Shown here in pieces: positions 8,642-15,800 of a stretch of DNA of 35,460 nt. The DNA comes from Balneolaceae bacterium (lineage in GTDB: Bacteria > Bacteroidota > Rhodothermia > Balneolales > Cyclonatronaceae): assembly GCA_007694035.1 (NCBI GenBank), contig RECM01000133.1:1-35460 (forward strand), given 5' to 3'. Both the position numbers and the translations under genes were made by a program. The stretch's first letter is position 1. Every line of letters starts with the position of its first letter. The notes below the pieces were generated by a model. That model ran no database searches. It was not told the DNA's origin and saw only the letters and a program-made list of their open reading frames with translations.

Positions 8642-8746
8642 ATGTTTAAACATCTTATTACAACGAAAACCCCCAACATTCCATAACTTATCACGTAATC
8701 TGCTGTAAATGCATTTATTCAAATTTTTCATTTAACCTGCTGTAAA
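8642..8746. promoter_or_regulatory. Palindrome and direct repeats upstream of the MFS gene
   Basis: This AT-rich stretch between the terminator and the TTG start of the MFS gene contains the perfect palindrome ATGTTTAAACAT (8642-8653). It also has a 14-bp direct repeat with one mismatch, TAATCTGCTGTAAA (8696-8709) and TAACCTGCTGTAAA (8733-8746), spaced 37 bp apart. Both are candidate repressor or activator sites. No regulator gene is adjacent. Confidence 0.4.
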
Positions 8747-8784
8747 CATCAACGCAACCCCCCGTTCTCCTACCCGATATTATT

Positions 8785-10038
8785 TTGACGAGCCGTAAAT
8801 CATACGAACGAATCATTCTTTTCTCGCTTTGGCTGCTCATTTTTTCCGCCAGCAGTCAGATCATGATCATATCTCCGCTGTTGCCGGTGATTGGCGAGCA
8901 GCTGAGCATGCCGGAGGTATGGCAGGGGTGGCTGGTATCGGCATACGCGTTCATGGTGGGTTTTTTCGCCCTGATCGCCGGTCCGATAAGTGATAAGATC
9001 GGGCGCCGGCGCATGCTGCTGCTGGGCACGGCCGCTATGACGATTGCCCTTGCACTGCACAGCCTGGCATTTTCCTGGCAGGCCCTTATGGGGATGCGCC
9101 TGCTGACCGGTGTGGCGGGCGGCATACTGAGCGGGTCGGCGGTGTCGTATATCGGCGATTATTTTCCCTATGAGCGCCGGGGATGGGCCAACGGATGGAT
9201 CATGAGCGGGGCCGCTTCCGGACAGATTATCGGCATTCCCCTTGGTACCATTCTGGGTGAATATTTCGGTTTTCGCATCCCGTTTCTGATGTTCGCGGTA
9301 ACCATGGGGCTCACCTGGGTGCTGATACTTAAATACGTCCCACAGCCACCGGTTCAGAGGTCGCTGCATCCGGTAACCGTGAGGTCGGCCCTGACCGGTT
9401 ACTGGGCCATGCTGCGCAAATTAAAAGTATTTGCAGCTGTTATGGCCTTCTTCGCCATGTTTGTGAGTGTTGGCCTCTATGTAATCTATCTGCCCACCTG
9501 GCTCATGAACACCTTTTCCATATCGGGAAATGAAATCGCCCTTATGTTTATGATCGGCGGAATAGCAAACGTTATAACCGGCCCGCGCATGGGCAAGCTT
9601 TCCGACCAGATCGGCCGGCGCGGGCTCATTCTGTTCTCCTGTGTGGGGATTTCCATCATCATGTTTGGAACCACCTATATCATTCAGCAGTTCTGGATAG
9701 CCTATCCCCTCTTCTTTCTAACGATGATGCTGGTTGCAATGCGGGTAACACCCTTCCAGGCCCTACTTACCACTCTTGAGAGCGACGAAAAGCGCGGGAT
9801 GCTCATGAGCCTGAGCGCATCCATCGGCCAGGCCGGCTTCGGGCTGGGCGGCGCGCTCGCCGGGCTCACCTTCGCCGGTTACGGTTATGCCAGCAACACC
9901 ATGTTCGCCTCCTTATTCGCGATCACTGCCGCAATCATTATCTGGAAATACATCCCTGAGCCACCGATGAAAAAATCAAAAGCATTGACCACCAATACGT
10001 TAGATCCAAAATTCGTAATCGGGGGTGAAAGGGCGTAG
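8785..10038 (+). CDS. Major facilitator superfamily transporter
   Basis: This inner-membrane secondary transporter of 417 residues has about 12 hydrophobic helices. The MFS motif A is clear between helices 2 and 3: GPISDKIGRRR (66-76). The related GKLSDQIGRRG follows helix 8, showing the two-fold six-helix architecture. The product most resembles drug:H+ antiporter-type (DHA1) members, but substrate is not predictable. The frame has a TAA at 8743 and no ATG or GTG before the first helix. The next internal Met (residue 26) would cut helix 1 away, so a TTG start at 8785 is the best reading. No clear ribosome site precedes it, suggesting weak translation. Upstream repeats may control it. Confidence 0.85.
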   Translation: MTSRKSYERIILFSLWLLIFSASSQIMIISPLLPVIGEQLSMPEVWQGWLVSAYAFMVGFFALIAGPISDKIGRRRMLLLGTAAMTIALALHSLAFSWQALMGMRLLTGVAGGILSGSAVSYIGDYFPYERRGWANGWIMSGAASGQIIGIPLGTILGEYFGFRIPFLMFAVTMGLTWVLILKYVPQPPVQRSLHPVTVRSALTGYWAMLRKLKVFAAVMAFFAMFVSVGLYVIYLPTWLMNTFSISGNEIALMFMIGGIANVITGPRMGKLSDQIGRRGLILFSCVGISIIMFGTTYIIQQFWIAYPLFFLTMMLVAMRVTPFQALLTTLESDEKRGMLMSLSASIGQAGFGLGGALAGLTFAGYGYASNTMFASLFAITAAIIIWKYIPEPPMKKSKALTTNTLDPKFVIGGERA

Positions 10039-10078
10039 CTTCTTTTTTAATTTCTTCATATTTCCTTAACGTTGGCGG

Positions 10079-10516
10079 ATGAACACTGCCGAACCCCTAT
10101 ACTACCTGAACAGGCTGCACAAGATTCTGAACTGGAGCGATTCGAGAATTGAATTTTTCTACGGCATACCCTGGCTGTACCAGCTTGCGGTTGCGCTGAT
10201 GCTCTGGATAACCGTGATACTTACCCCTTATGTAATCTATCTGCTTTTCAGGCTTAAAAAATGGGGGTGGCTGGTGTATTTCTGTGTAATAACGGGTATC
10301 GGGCTGCTGGCCGGTGCTGCCGGATCGGGTTTTGGCCTGCAGTTCTATCTTTCAACAATTACGATAACACTACTGCTCGTTGTGTTTATGTGGTCGCTCC
10401 GGCTGCGGGTAAACGAATGGCGTGGTCTGGCGCAATTTGAACAGGAAATGCGCCGCGAGCGGCTGATGAAACAGAAGGCTGCACAAACGCAAAAATTCCA
10501 GCAGCGCCTCCAGTAA
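10079..10516 (+). CDS. Small membrane protein of unknown function
   Basis: This 145-residue protein has three hydrophobic helices (about 31-60, 62-85 and 90-108) and a charged amphipathic C-terminal tail (about 115-145) rich in Glu, Arg, Lys and Gln that is likely to form a cytoplasmic helix. I see no family motif. It follows the MFS gene by 40 bp on the same strand and may be co-transcribed, either as an accessory protein or an unrelated passenger. A short CTTATC/GATAAG hairpin lies just after its stop codon, but without a T run. Confidence 0.6.
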   Translation: MNTAEPLYYLNRLHKILNWSDSRIEFFYGIPWLYQLAVALMLWITVILTPYVIYLLFRLKKWGWLVYFCVITGIGLLAGAAGSGFGLQFYLSTITITLLLVVFMWSLRLRVNEWRGLAQFEQEMRRERLMKQKAAQTQKFQQRLQ

Positions 10517-10573
10517 TATCTGCTTATCATCAGATAAGTGACAGGCAGGCGGAGAATACTGTTAATAAATTCG

Positions 10574-11326
10574 CTATGCCGGATTAAATTTAACGATCTC
10601 CCCGACCGGGAATCTATCCGAAGTCACAAAACCCGCTATATGTGCCGCCACGTCGGCCGGCGGATTCAGATTGCCCTTTTCCTTCGCACGGATAAAACTC
10701 TCCACGGCTGGAAAATCCTCATATTTCTGCTTCCTGATCTCAGCCTGCATATCTGTTTCGGTACGGCCGGGGTTGTAGGCCATCACCTGCACGGGACTCT
10801 CCAGATCATCCTGTTCAACAGCGATGCATTTCATAAGCATATCGGTACCGGCCTTGGTGCTGCAGTAGTGGCTCCAGCCCGGATAGGGGTGGTTCGCCGC
10901 ACCCGATGAGATGTAGATGATCCGTTTGTCGCAGTCGAAACGGTTGAGGTGCTGAACAAAAGCGTGACTCAGCAGGGCCGGCGCCACGAAGTTAAGCTCC
11001 AGGTTGGTACGATAATCCGCTATGTCGTACTTGCCAAGCGGCCCCATTGGGCTCAGCGTTCCGGCATTGCTGATCAGCACCACTTTCCGGGTGTCGCCGG
11101 GCTTTATTCGCCCGAATATGCGGTCCATCAGTATTCCGATATTTTCCGTTTGTGTAAGATCAGCGCGGTAGGCATAGACCTCGCCACCTTCCCTGGCCAG
11201 TTCATCCTTCAGGTCATCCATTTCGCTGCGCGCCACAAGGTGAAGTACAGTACCCCTGTCGGCCAGTTTTTTGGCAAGATGATATCCAATTCCTTTTGTC
11301 GGCCCCGTAATAATAATGTGGTTCAT
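10574..11326 (-). CDS. Short-chain dehydrogenase/reductase
   Basis: This cytoplasmic NAD(P)-dependent oxidoreductase has 250 residues, a normal classical-SDR length. The nucleotide-binding TGPTKGIG occupies residues 7-14, the structural SNAG 86-89, the catalytic serine is in ISSG (around 140), and Y154 with K158 forms the YxxxK pair (YCSTK). PGRTETDM (186-193) is the usual post-catalytic PG motif. VARSE after the second strand puts Arg where NADP-preferring enzymes often have it. The nearest relatives by overall look are sepiapterin reductase or benzil reductase-like SDRs, but the substrate is uncertain. It lies alone on the minus strand, separated from the hydrolase gene by a 231-bp gap full of tandem repeats. 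Confidence 0.88.
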   Translation of the reverse strand: MNHIIITGPTKGIGYHLAKKLADRGTVLHLVARSEMDDLKDELAREGGEVYAYRADLTQTENIGILMDRIFGRIKPGDTRKVVLISNAGTLSPMGPLGKYDIADYRTNLELNFVAPALLSHAFVQHLNRFDCDKRIIYISSGAANHPYPGWSHYCSTKAGTDMLMKCIAVEQDDLESPVQVMAYNPGRTETDMQAEIRKQKYEDFPAVESFIRAKEKGNLNPPADVAAHIAGFVTSDRFPVGEIVKFNPA

Positions 11327-11361
11327 ACTAACTGTAAAAAATTTTAGCGTTCAAGTTTACG

Positions 11362-11395
11362 CGATCCTTATCTATACACGATCCTTACCTATATA
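11362..11395. repeat. 17-bp tandem repeat, two copies
   Basis: CGATCCTTATCTATACA (11362-11378) is followed directly by CGATCCTTACCTATATA (11379-11395), with two mismatches. It lies in the gap upstream of the SDR gene. Confidence 0.85.
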
Positions 11396-11482
11396 TGTAC
11401 CCATTCAAAATTAAAAACTCAAGCTTAATCACCGATATAAACAAATCACCCCACCACCACCAAATTCACGCCTCGCTCCTCA

Positions 11483-11524
11483 CGTCTCATGTCTTGTGTC
11501 TTGCGTCTCATGTCTTGTGTCTCA
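11483..11524. repeat. 21-bp tandem repeat, two copies
   Basis: Copy 1 (11483-11503) and copy 2 (11504-11524) share the first 19 bases, starting CGTCTCATGTCTTGTGTCT, and differ only in the last two. It is in the same gap as the 17-bp and 7-bp repeats. Confidence 0.9.
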
Positions 11525-11530
11525 TTACCC

Positions 11531-11551
11531 AATACTCAATACTCAATACTT
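11531..11551. repeat. 7-bp tandem repeat, three copies
   Basis: AATACTC, AATACTC and AATACTT follow one another at 11531, 11538 and 11545, just before the end of the hydrolase gene (11558). Confidence 0.85.
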
Positions 11552-11557
11552 CAGCCA

Positions 11558-12403
11558 TCAATCCCGCACAACCGCATCCTCACTATTGCCCAATACCGAA
11601 GTAAAAAAACGATCATAACCATCGGTATAAGCTCTGCCTGTCACGAAAAATCCGTCGTTGTGGCCGCCGCGCATTTCGAGGAACTGCCTGGGCCCGATCA
11701 CTGCATCATATAATTCCCGGCCGAAACGGTAGCTGATGAGCTCATCGTCGGGGCTGTGTGCGATCAGGACCGGACCCTCAAACTTTCTGAGATATTCAAT
11801 TGTGGGCAGTTTGTAGCGGGTGAGCAGGCCTACCGGAAAAACAGGATAATAGCCCCTGGCCACATCCGGCACGGAGGTAAAGGTGGATTCAAGCGCCAGA
11901 GCAGCGGCGGGTTTTTCGCTGGCCAGATATGCGGCAACCGACCCGCCCAGCGACCGCCCGAAGATAATCAGGGAATCGGGGGGTATTCCGCGCTCAAGTG
12001 TAAGGTAATCATATGCCGTAAGCGCGTCGGTATACAGCCCTTTTTCGTTTGGCCGGCCGGTGCTTTTGCCGTAACCACGGTAGTCGATGATGAACACATC
12101 CAGGCCCAGTTGATTAAACTGCCTGATGCTTTCAATCCTGCCGGAAATATTACCTGCATTGCCATGAAAAAACAGCAGCGTACCTCTTCGGTTTTCATGT
12201 GGTACATACCATCCGTGGAGCCGCTCCCCGTCCCCGGTCTGCAGATAGACATCTTCATAATCAAGCCCCGCCGCATCGGGATAGTATACCAGGGTCCGGG
12301 TCGGATAGAAAAGCAGTTTACCCTGGAAAATGTACAGAAAAGCACCCATGGCCAGGTAGATGCCGCCAAGGAAAAGAATAAGCCAAATGGCGCTTTTCAT
12401 CAT
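11558..12403 (-). CDS. Membrane-anchored alpha/beta hydrolase (ABHD13/Bem46-like)
   Basis: This 281-residue serine hydrolase has an N-terminal membrane anchor at about residues 5-26. The oxyanion-side motif HGNAGN (80-85), nucleophile elbow GRSLGG (149-154, Ser151), acid at D219/D220 in SPDDE and H248 in GGHNDGF complete a catalytic triad. The YPTR segment after the anchor (33-36) is characteristic of the ABHD13/Bem46 branch. Substrates in this branch are mostly unknown esters or thioesters. The start has two consecutive Met codons, of which the outer (12403) is used here. It lies 25 bp downstream of the 80-residue membrane protein gene on the minus strand, so the two are probably co-transcribed. 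Confidence 0.88.
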   Translation of the reverse strand: MMKSAIWLILFLGGIYLAMGAFLYIFQGKLLFYPTRTLVYYPDAAGLDYEDVYLQTGDGERLHGWYVPHENRRGTLLFFHGNAGNISGRIESIRQFNQLGLDVFIIDYRGYGKSTGRPNEKGLYTDALTAYDYLTLERGIPPDSLIIFGRSLGGSVAAYLASEKPAAALALESTFTSVPDVARGYYPVFPVGLLTRYKLPTIEYLRKFEGPVLIAHSPDDELISYRFGRELYDAVIGPRQFLEMRGGHNDGFFVTGRAYTDGYDRFFTSVLGNSEDAVVRD

Positions 12404-12428
12404 ATTTCAGACCTTAGGTTATAAAAAA

Positions 12429-12671
12429 TCAGAAATGGGTACTACCCTGATGATGGGTATCACCTTCACTTCTCCGGATGCCCTGCCTGCTCACACTCAC
12501 TCCGACAAATATATTCACAATACCGCTGAACAACAGGATAATGCCAACCACCTGCGATGCAATCCCGCTGACGGTTGTATCACCATAATTGGCAAAAAAA
12601 ATGAACAGGCCGGTAAAAATTACAATGACCCCCGTTGCCAGGAGAACATAATAGATGATCTGTTTTGACAT
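12429..12671 (-). CDS. Small two-helix membrane protein of unknown function
   Basis: This 80-residue protein has two hydrophobic helices (about 6-27 and 37-60) joined by a short polar loop (NYGDTTVSG), and a polar His-containing tail. The short Gly-rich helices suggest a small hairpin membrane protein, but no family is recognised. ATG at 12671 is the first possible start. It immediately precedes the membrane-anchored hydrolase gene on the same strand and may act with it, which is inference from spacing only. Confidence 0.6.
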   Translation of the reverse strand: MSKQIIYYVLLATGVIVIFTGLFIFFANYGDTTVSGIASQVVGIILLFSGIVNIFVGVSVSRQGIRRSEGDTHHQGSTHF

Positions 12672-12797
12672 AATCGTTTTATTTGGGGTGAATATTCACT
12701 TCTCAATTTAAACCAAAACTGACATTAAAAAATGATCCTGTTGCAATCCGCTTAAAATTCGGGCTCCGGCATACTACGGCGTCTTCAGGGTATCAGT

Positions 12798-13217
12798 TTA
12801 CGCCCCGATCACCTGAACAAATATGCGCCGGTCGCGCGGACGGTTATCATGGTCGATTACAATGATCTGCTGCCAAGTACCCAGAAGTACTTCGCCATTC
12901 GTAACCGGAACGGTAATGCCCGGTCCCATCATCGTGGCCCGGATATGTGAAAAACCGTTATCGTCGCCCCAGGTATCGCCATGCCGTGTAGGCATATCGT
13001 GGGGTGCGAATTGCTCGAGTTTGTCTTTCATGTCCTGCACCAGGGCGGGCTCATATTCGATAGTAGAGACCGAAGCCGTTGATCCTATTATGTGGATGTT
13101 CACAATCCCCTCGCTGATGCCGGCCTCGCGGACCGCCGTTTCAACCTGCCCGGTAATGTCGCAAATATCGGAAAAGCCACGGGTGCGGATGTTTATGTCA
13201 GAACCTTTTATAATCAT
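12798..13217 (-). CDS. yjbQ: YjbQ/UPF0047 family protein (secondary thiamine-phosphate synthase)
   Basis: This small cytoplasmic protein of 139 residues belongs to the UPF0047/YjbQ family, whose members can complement loss of thiamine-phosphate synthase. The diagnostic segment TWGDDNGFSHIRA, then MGPGITVPV, LGTWQQIIVID and the DNRPRDRR end, are all present, with the conserved histidine-containing active-site cluster. I chose ATG at 13217 rather than the upstream in-frame TTG at 13241, because GAGG lies about 7 bp before the ATG and the family starts at this point. The upstream region carries an 8-bp tandem repeat. Its physiological role in the family is still debated. Confidence 0.9.
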   Translation of the reverse strand: MIIKGSDINIRTRGFSDICDITGQVETAVREAGISEGIVNIHIIGSTASVSTIEYEPALVQDMKDKLEQFAPHDMPTRHGDTWGDDNGFSHIRATMMGPGITVPVTNGEVLLGTWQQIIVIDHDNRPRDRRIFVQVIGA

Positions 13218-13234
13218 GGTATGCCTCGAATTAG

Positions 13235-13266
13235 AGAACAATTGAACAATAGAACATTAGAACAAT
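13235..13266. repeat. 8-bp tandem repeat, four copies
   Basis: AGAACAAT, TGAACAAT, AGAACATT and AGAACAAT follow directly at 13235, 13243, 13251 and 13259. A decayed fifth copy (AGAATGTG) follows. The array sits just upstream of yjbQ, in its probable leader or promoter. Confidence 0.85.
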
Positions 13267-13536
13267 AGAATGTGGAAGTGGTCGGCGAAGTGATTTGGGA
13301 GGATTTCACTGCAGGCAACTTATTTTATCGTTAAACGGGCAACACTATACGGGTAGTGACAAATTTGTTACCTGTAGTGCAGGCCCGGGAGCCGGCATTA
13401 AGTTGAAGCGTCTGTAGGCTTTTTAGAAAGCCGCCAGAGCCTCCAAAACTCGAAAAACTCAGGCCCAAATACCCGTCCTGGCCATTATATCACAATTCCG
13501 GGAAAGTCTCCAACCCTGATCACATCCTGTTTACTG
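13267..13536. promoter_or_regulatory. yjbQ-thpR gap with a palindrome and a small hairpin
   Basis: No gene is seen here. GTGACAAATTTGTTAC at 13356-13371 is a near-perfect palindrome with an exact 10-bp core (ACAAATTTGT), about 140 bp upstream of yjbQ, and could be an operator. GGCTTT at 13417-13422 and AAAGCC at 13427-13432 form a small hairpin with loop TTAG. It has no T run on either strand, so it is not a convincing terminator for thpR. Confidence 0.35.
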
Positions 13537-14067
13537 TTACCCGCCTCCGTAAACTTCAACCATCCGGTATTCCGGGCCCTCGCGTCTGAGAATGCTTTCA
13601 TAGAGCACAAACTCGTCGATAGCGAATTCACCTGCGCTGAAGTCACTGTACTGATCCAGGAAATCGATGGCCGCCTTTTTTGCGCGGGGACGAGGCCGGG
13701 CAACCGTAATGTGGGGATGGAAACGGCGCTTTTCCGGCCCGTAACCGAGTGGGTTAAGGGCATCCTCGATCCGGTAGAAGAGGGCCTCTATCTGGCCGGC
13801 CGGCTCAACCCCGACCCACAGTACGGCAGGATTGCGCCGGTTTGGAAAGCAGCCTGTACCCGCAGCGGTGGCCGCGAACGGATTGAAGCTGACCGTTCGG
13901 AGTGCGTTGCGCAGTTCCTGCACCCTTTCGCGGCGGATTTCGCCCAGATAGCGCAGTGTGATGTGCAGATTTTCTTCAGATACTGTTTTTATGCCGCTGC
14001 TGTCAGGGATCGGTATCGCTTCACGGATATGATCCGGCAGTTGTACCGCTGTAAACAGACGAATCAT
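13537..14067 (-). CDS. thpR: RNA 2',3'-cyclic phosphodiesterase (2H/LigT family)
   Basis: This cytoplasmic 2H phosphoesterase of 176 residues has a normal length for ThpR. The two catalytic HxT/S motifs are HITL (35-38) and HITV (119-122), in the family contexts NLHITLRYLG and HPHITVAR. Family members hydrolyse 2',3'-cyclic phosphate RNA ends, and the enzyme was first known as a 2'-5' RNA ligase. Its ATG overlaps the end of acyP by four bases (14064-14067), so the two genes are translationally coupled. The C-terminus ends in GGG after a typical last strand. Confidence 0.92.
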   Translation of the reverse strand: MIRLFTAVQLPDHIREAIPIPDSSGIKTVSEENLHITLRYLGEIRRERVQELRNALRTVSFNPFAATAAGTGCFPNRRNPAVLWVGVEPAGQIEALFYRIEDALNPLGYGPEKRRFHPHITVARPRPRAKKAAIDFLDQYSDFSAGEFAIDEFVLYESILRREGPEYRMVEVYGGG

Positions 14068-14375
14068 CGCCTGATCCTGAAATCTTCATACTCCCCTGTC
14101 CACGGCAACCAGTTCAGTTCAACCAACTCCACACCGGAGGCCTGAGGCCCCTCTTTCAGCATGTCTGCCAGATCGGCGATCATATCGGTCGGTCCTTCAA
14201 CGTCCACCTCTACCCTCCCGTCGGCCATATTCCTTACCCATCCCTTCAGGCCGAGCCTGCGGGCATTTCGGAACGTAAAATAGCGGTAACCCACTCCCTG
14301 AACACTTCCTGTAACCGTCAATATAGCCCTCCGGAATGTTACCTCTTCTTCTGATTGTTTCATTTCTGCAGACAT
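14064..14375 (-). CDS. acyP: Acylphosphatase
   Basis: This small cytoplasmic enzyme of 103 residues hydrolyses acyl phosphates such as carbamoyl or acetyl phosphate. The phosphate-binding loop SVQGVGYR carries catalytic Arg31, and GWVRNMADG carries catalytic Asn49, matching R23 and N41 of the usual numbering with a short N-terminal extension. An internal Met5 could be the true start, as family members usually begin near the first strand. It is the first gene of the acyP-thpR pair and is divergent from the TerC-family gene. A strong hairpin at 14383-14403 lies just 8 bp before its start codon. Confidence 0.92.
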   Translation of the reverse strand: MSAEMKQSEEEVTFRRAILTVTGSVQGVGYRYFTFRNARRLGLKGWVRNMADGRVEVDVEGPTDMIADLADMLKEGPQASGVELVELNWLPWTGEYEDFRIRR

Positions 14376-14410
14376 TTTGTAAACGGGACTTCAGAAGTCC
14401 CGTATATTTG
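14376..14410 (+). promoter_or_regulatory. Candidate promoter of the TerC-family gene with an internal hairpin/operator
   Basis: TTTG at 14376-14379 and TATATTTG at 14403-14410 match the Bacteroidota -33 (TTTG) and -7 (TAnnTTTG) boxes. Spacing is 23 bp, somewhat longer than the usual 19 or so. Between them, ACGGGACT (14383-14390) and AGTCCCGT (14396-14403) form a perfect 8-bp inverted repeat around TCAGA. It could be an operator, or a hairpin at the acyP translation start on the other strand. The gene starts about 85 bp downstream. Confidence 0.5.
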
Positions 14411-14494
14411 GCTTCTGTAATATTTAACCCAGTCTGGCCCGCAGGCCATTAACCCTCGGTACGGCAACAATATACAAAAATTGGATTCTGTTCA

Positions 14495-15493
14495 ATGATC
14501 GACAATATCTGGCTTTGGATTGGTTTCAACGCATTCATTATACTGATGCTGCTGATCGATCTGGGAGTTTTTCACCGCGACAACCATGTGATCAGCATCC
14601 GCGAAGCCCTGGGCTGGACAGCAGTCTGGATTGCTCTGGCGCTGGTTTTCAACGTGGGTCTCTGGTATTACATGGGCACGGAGATCGCACTGAAGTTTCT
14701 GACCGGCTATCTGATCGAAAAATCGCTGAGCATGGACAATGTGTTCGTTTTCCTGCTCATTTTCACCTATTTCCGGGTTCCCGCCGAATACCAGCACAAG
14801 GTACTGTTTTGGGGAATTCTGGGGGCCCTGGTCTTCCGGGCCATATTCATCTTTGCCGGCGTTGCCCTCGTCACCAAATTCCACTGGATCATCTACGTAT
14901 TCGGCGCATTCCTTATTTACACCGGTTTAAAGATGATGTGGGAAAAAGACAAGGAGATACATCCCAAAAAAAACCCCGTACTGAGGCTCTTCGGACGGTT
15001 CATGCCCATATCAAAGCATTACCACGGCGACCGCTTTTTTGTACGGCGGCGCAAGCATCTTGTAGCCACTCCCCTTTTTGTGGTTCTGATTGTGGTTGAA
15101 ACCACTGATATCATCTTCGCTGTGGATTCCATACCCGCCATTATGGCCATAACCCTCGACCCGTTCATCATCTACAGTGCCAACGCTTTTGCCATACTCG
15201 GGCTGCGGGCGCTCTATTTCGCGCTTGCCGGAGTGATGCGCCTGTTCCACTATCTGCACTACGGCCTCTCCATCATACTCATATTTGTCGGGTTCAAAAT
15301 GGTGCTGGAGGATGTAATTACCATTCCCATTCTGATCGTACTTGCTGTGATCATTCTGCTTATCGGCGGGTCGATTGGCGCTTCTATCATCTGGCCAAAG
15401 AAGGACCTCTCCGGACTGCCGGTTCCGCCCGAGTTAATTGAAGACCAATCACCAGATCAGAATACTTCTGCAGGCCGGGAGATGCCGGATTAG
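14495..15493 (+). CDS. TerC/Alx family integral membrane protein (probable metal ion exporter)
   Basis: This inner-membrane protein of 332 residues belongs to the TerC/Alx/YkoY family. The signature acidic membrane motifs are present: EKSLSMDNVFVF (75-86, with D81 and N82) and ETTDIIFAVDS (202-212, with D205 and D211). Seven or so helices match the family. The central basic loop (about 150-190, KDKEIHPKK and RRRKH) lies between the two helix bundles, and the C-terminus is polar. Characterised relatives export Mn2+ or help metallate secreted enzymes; tellurite resistance is the historical name. I see no yybP-ykoY-like manganese riboswitch in the 119-bp leader, but there is a candidate promoter with a hairpin. 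Substrate in this organism is inferred. Confidence 0.88.
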   Translation: MIDNIWLWIGFNAFIILMLLIDLGVFHRDNHVISIREALGWTAVWIALALVFNVGLWYYMGTEIALKFLTGYLIEKSLSMDNVFVFLLIFTYFRVPAEYQHKVLFWGILGALVFRAIFIFAGVALVTKFHWIIYVFGAFLIYTGLKMMWEKDKEIHPKKNPVLRLFGRFMPISKHYHGDRFFVRRRKHLVATPLFVVLIVVETTDIIFAVDSIPAIMAITLDPFIIYSANAFAILGLRALYFALAGVMRLFHYLHYGLSIILIFVGFKMVLEDVITIPILIVLAVIILLIGGSIGASIIWPKKDLSGLPVPPELIEDQSPDQNTSAGREMPD

Positions 15494-15716
15494 AATAAAT
15501 AATCAGTTCGGTCCAGCCCGGCTCATCTCCTCAACACGCTGTTGGTACATATATTGGCCGCAAGATCACCTCAGTTCAGGCAGGTGAACCTAATTGCAGA
15601 ATACAACCCGGATTTTTTGTAAGGGATGGCCTCCGTTTTACTCTATTAGTCAGGTTTAATACTTCAAACATCAGAACCGGCCGGCCACACGTACTATTCA
15701 GCACCGCATCGGCTGT
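15494..15716. other. Intergenic region without recognisable gene
   Basis: Together with the repeat and leader that follow, this makes a 307-bp gap. I found no ORF, RNA gene or terminator in it. There is no T run after the TerC-family stop codon, so transcription may continue or end by Rho. Confidence 0.4.
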
Positions 15717-15776
15717 GCAGAATGCTTACGCTGGTGATGCCCCCGGGCAGAATGCTGATACTGGTGATGCCCCCGG
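15717..15776. repeat. 30-bp tandem repeat, two copies, before the lamin-tail protein gene
   Basis: Copy 1 (15717-15746) and copy 2 (15747-15776) both begin GCAGAATGCT and end ACTGGTGATGCCCCCGG or CGCTGGTGATGCCCCCGG. They differ only at a few bases in the middle (TTACG against GATAC). The array ends 24 bp before the TTG start and 15 bp before the AGGAG ribosome site of the next gene, so it may sit in its leader or promoter. Confidence 0.9.
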
Positions 15777-15800
15777 TCTGTACGATTAATCAGGAGAGTT

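Noticed and set aside
10523-10538. CTTATC/GATAAG hairpin as a bidirectional terminator between convergent genes
   Set aside because: The stem is only six base pairs and no T run follows on either strand.
11362-11551. CRISPR array in the SDR-hydrolase gap
   Set aside because: The repeats are directly tandem with no spacers, differ from each other, and there are no cas genes.
14411-14494. Manganese riboswitch (yybP-ykoY) before the TerC-family gene
   Set aside because: The leader is too short, and no characteristic paired helices or loop sequences were seen. Only one simple hairpin is present.
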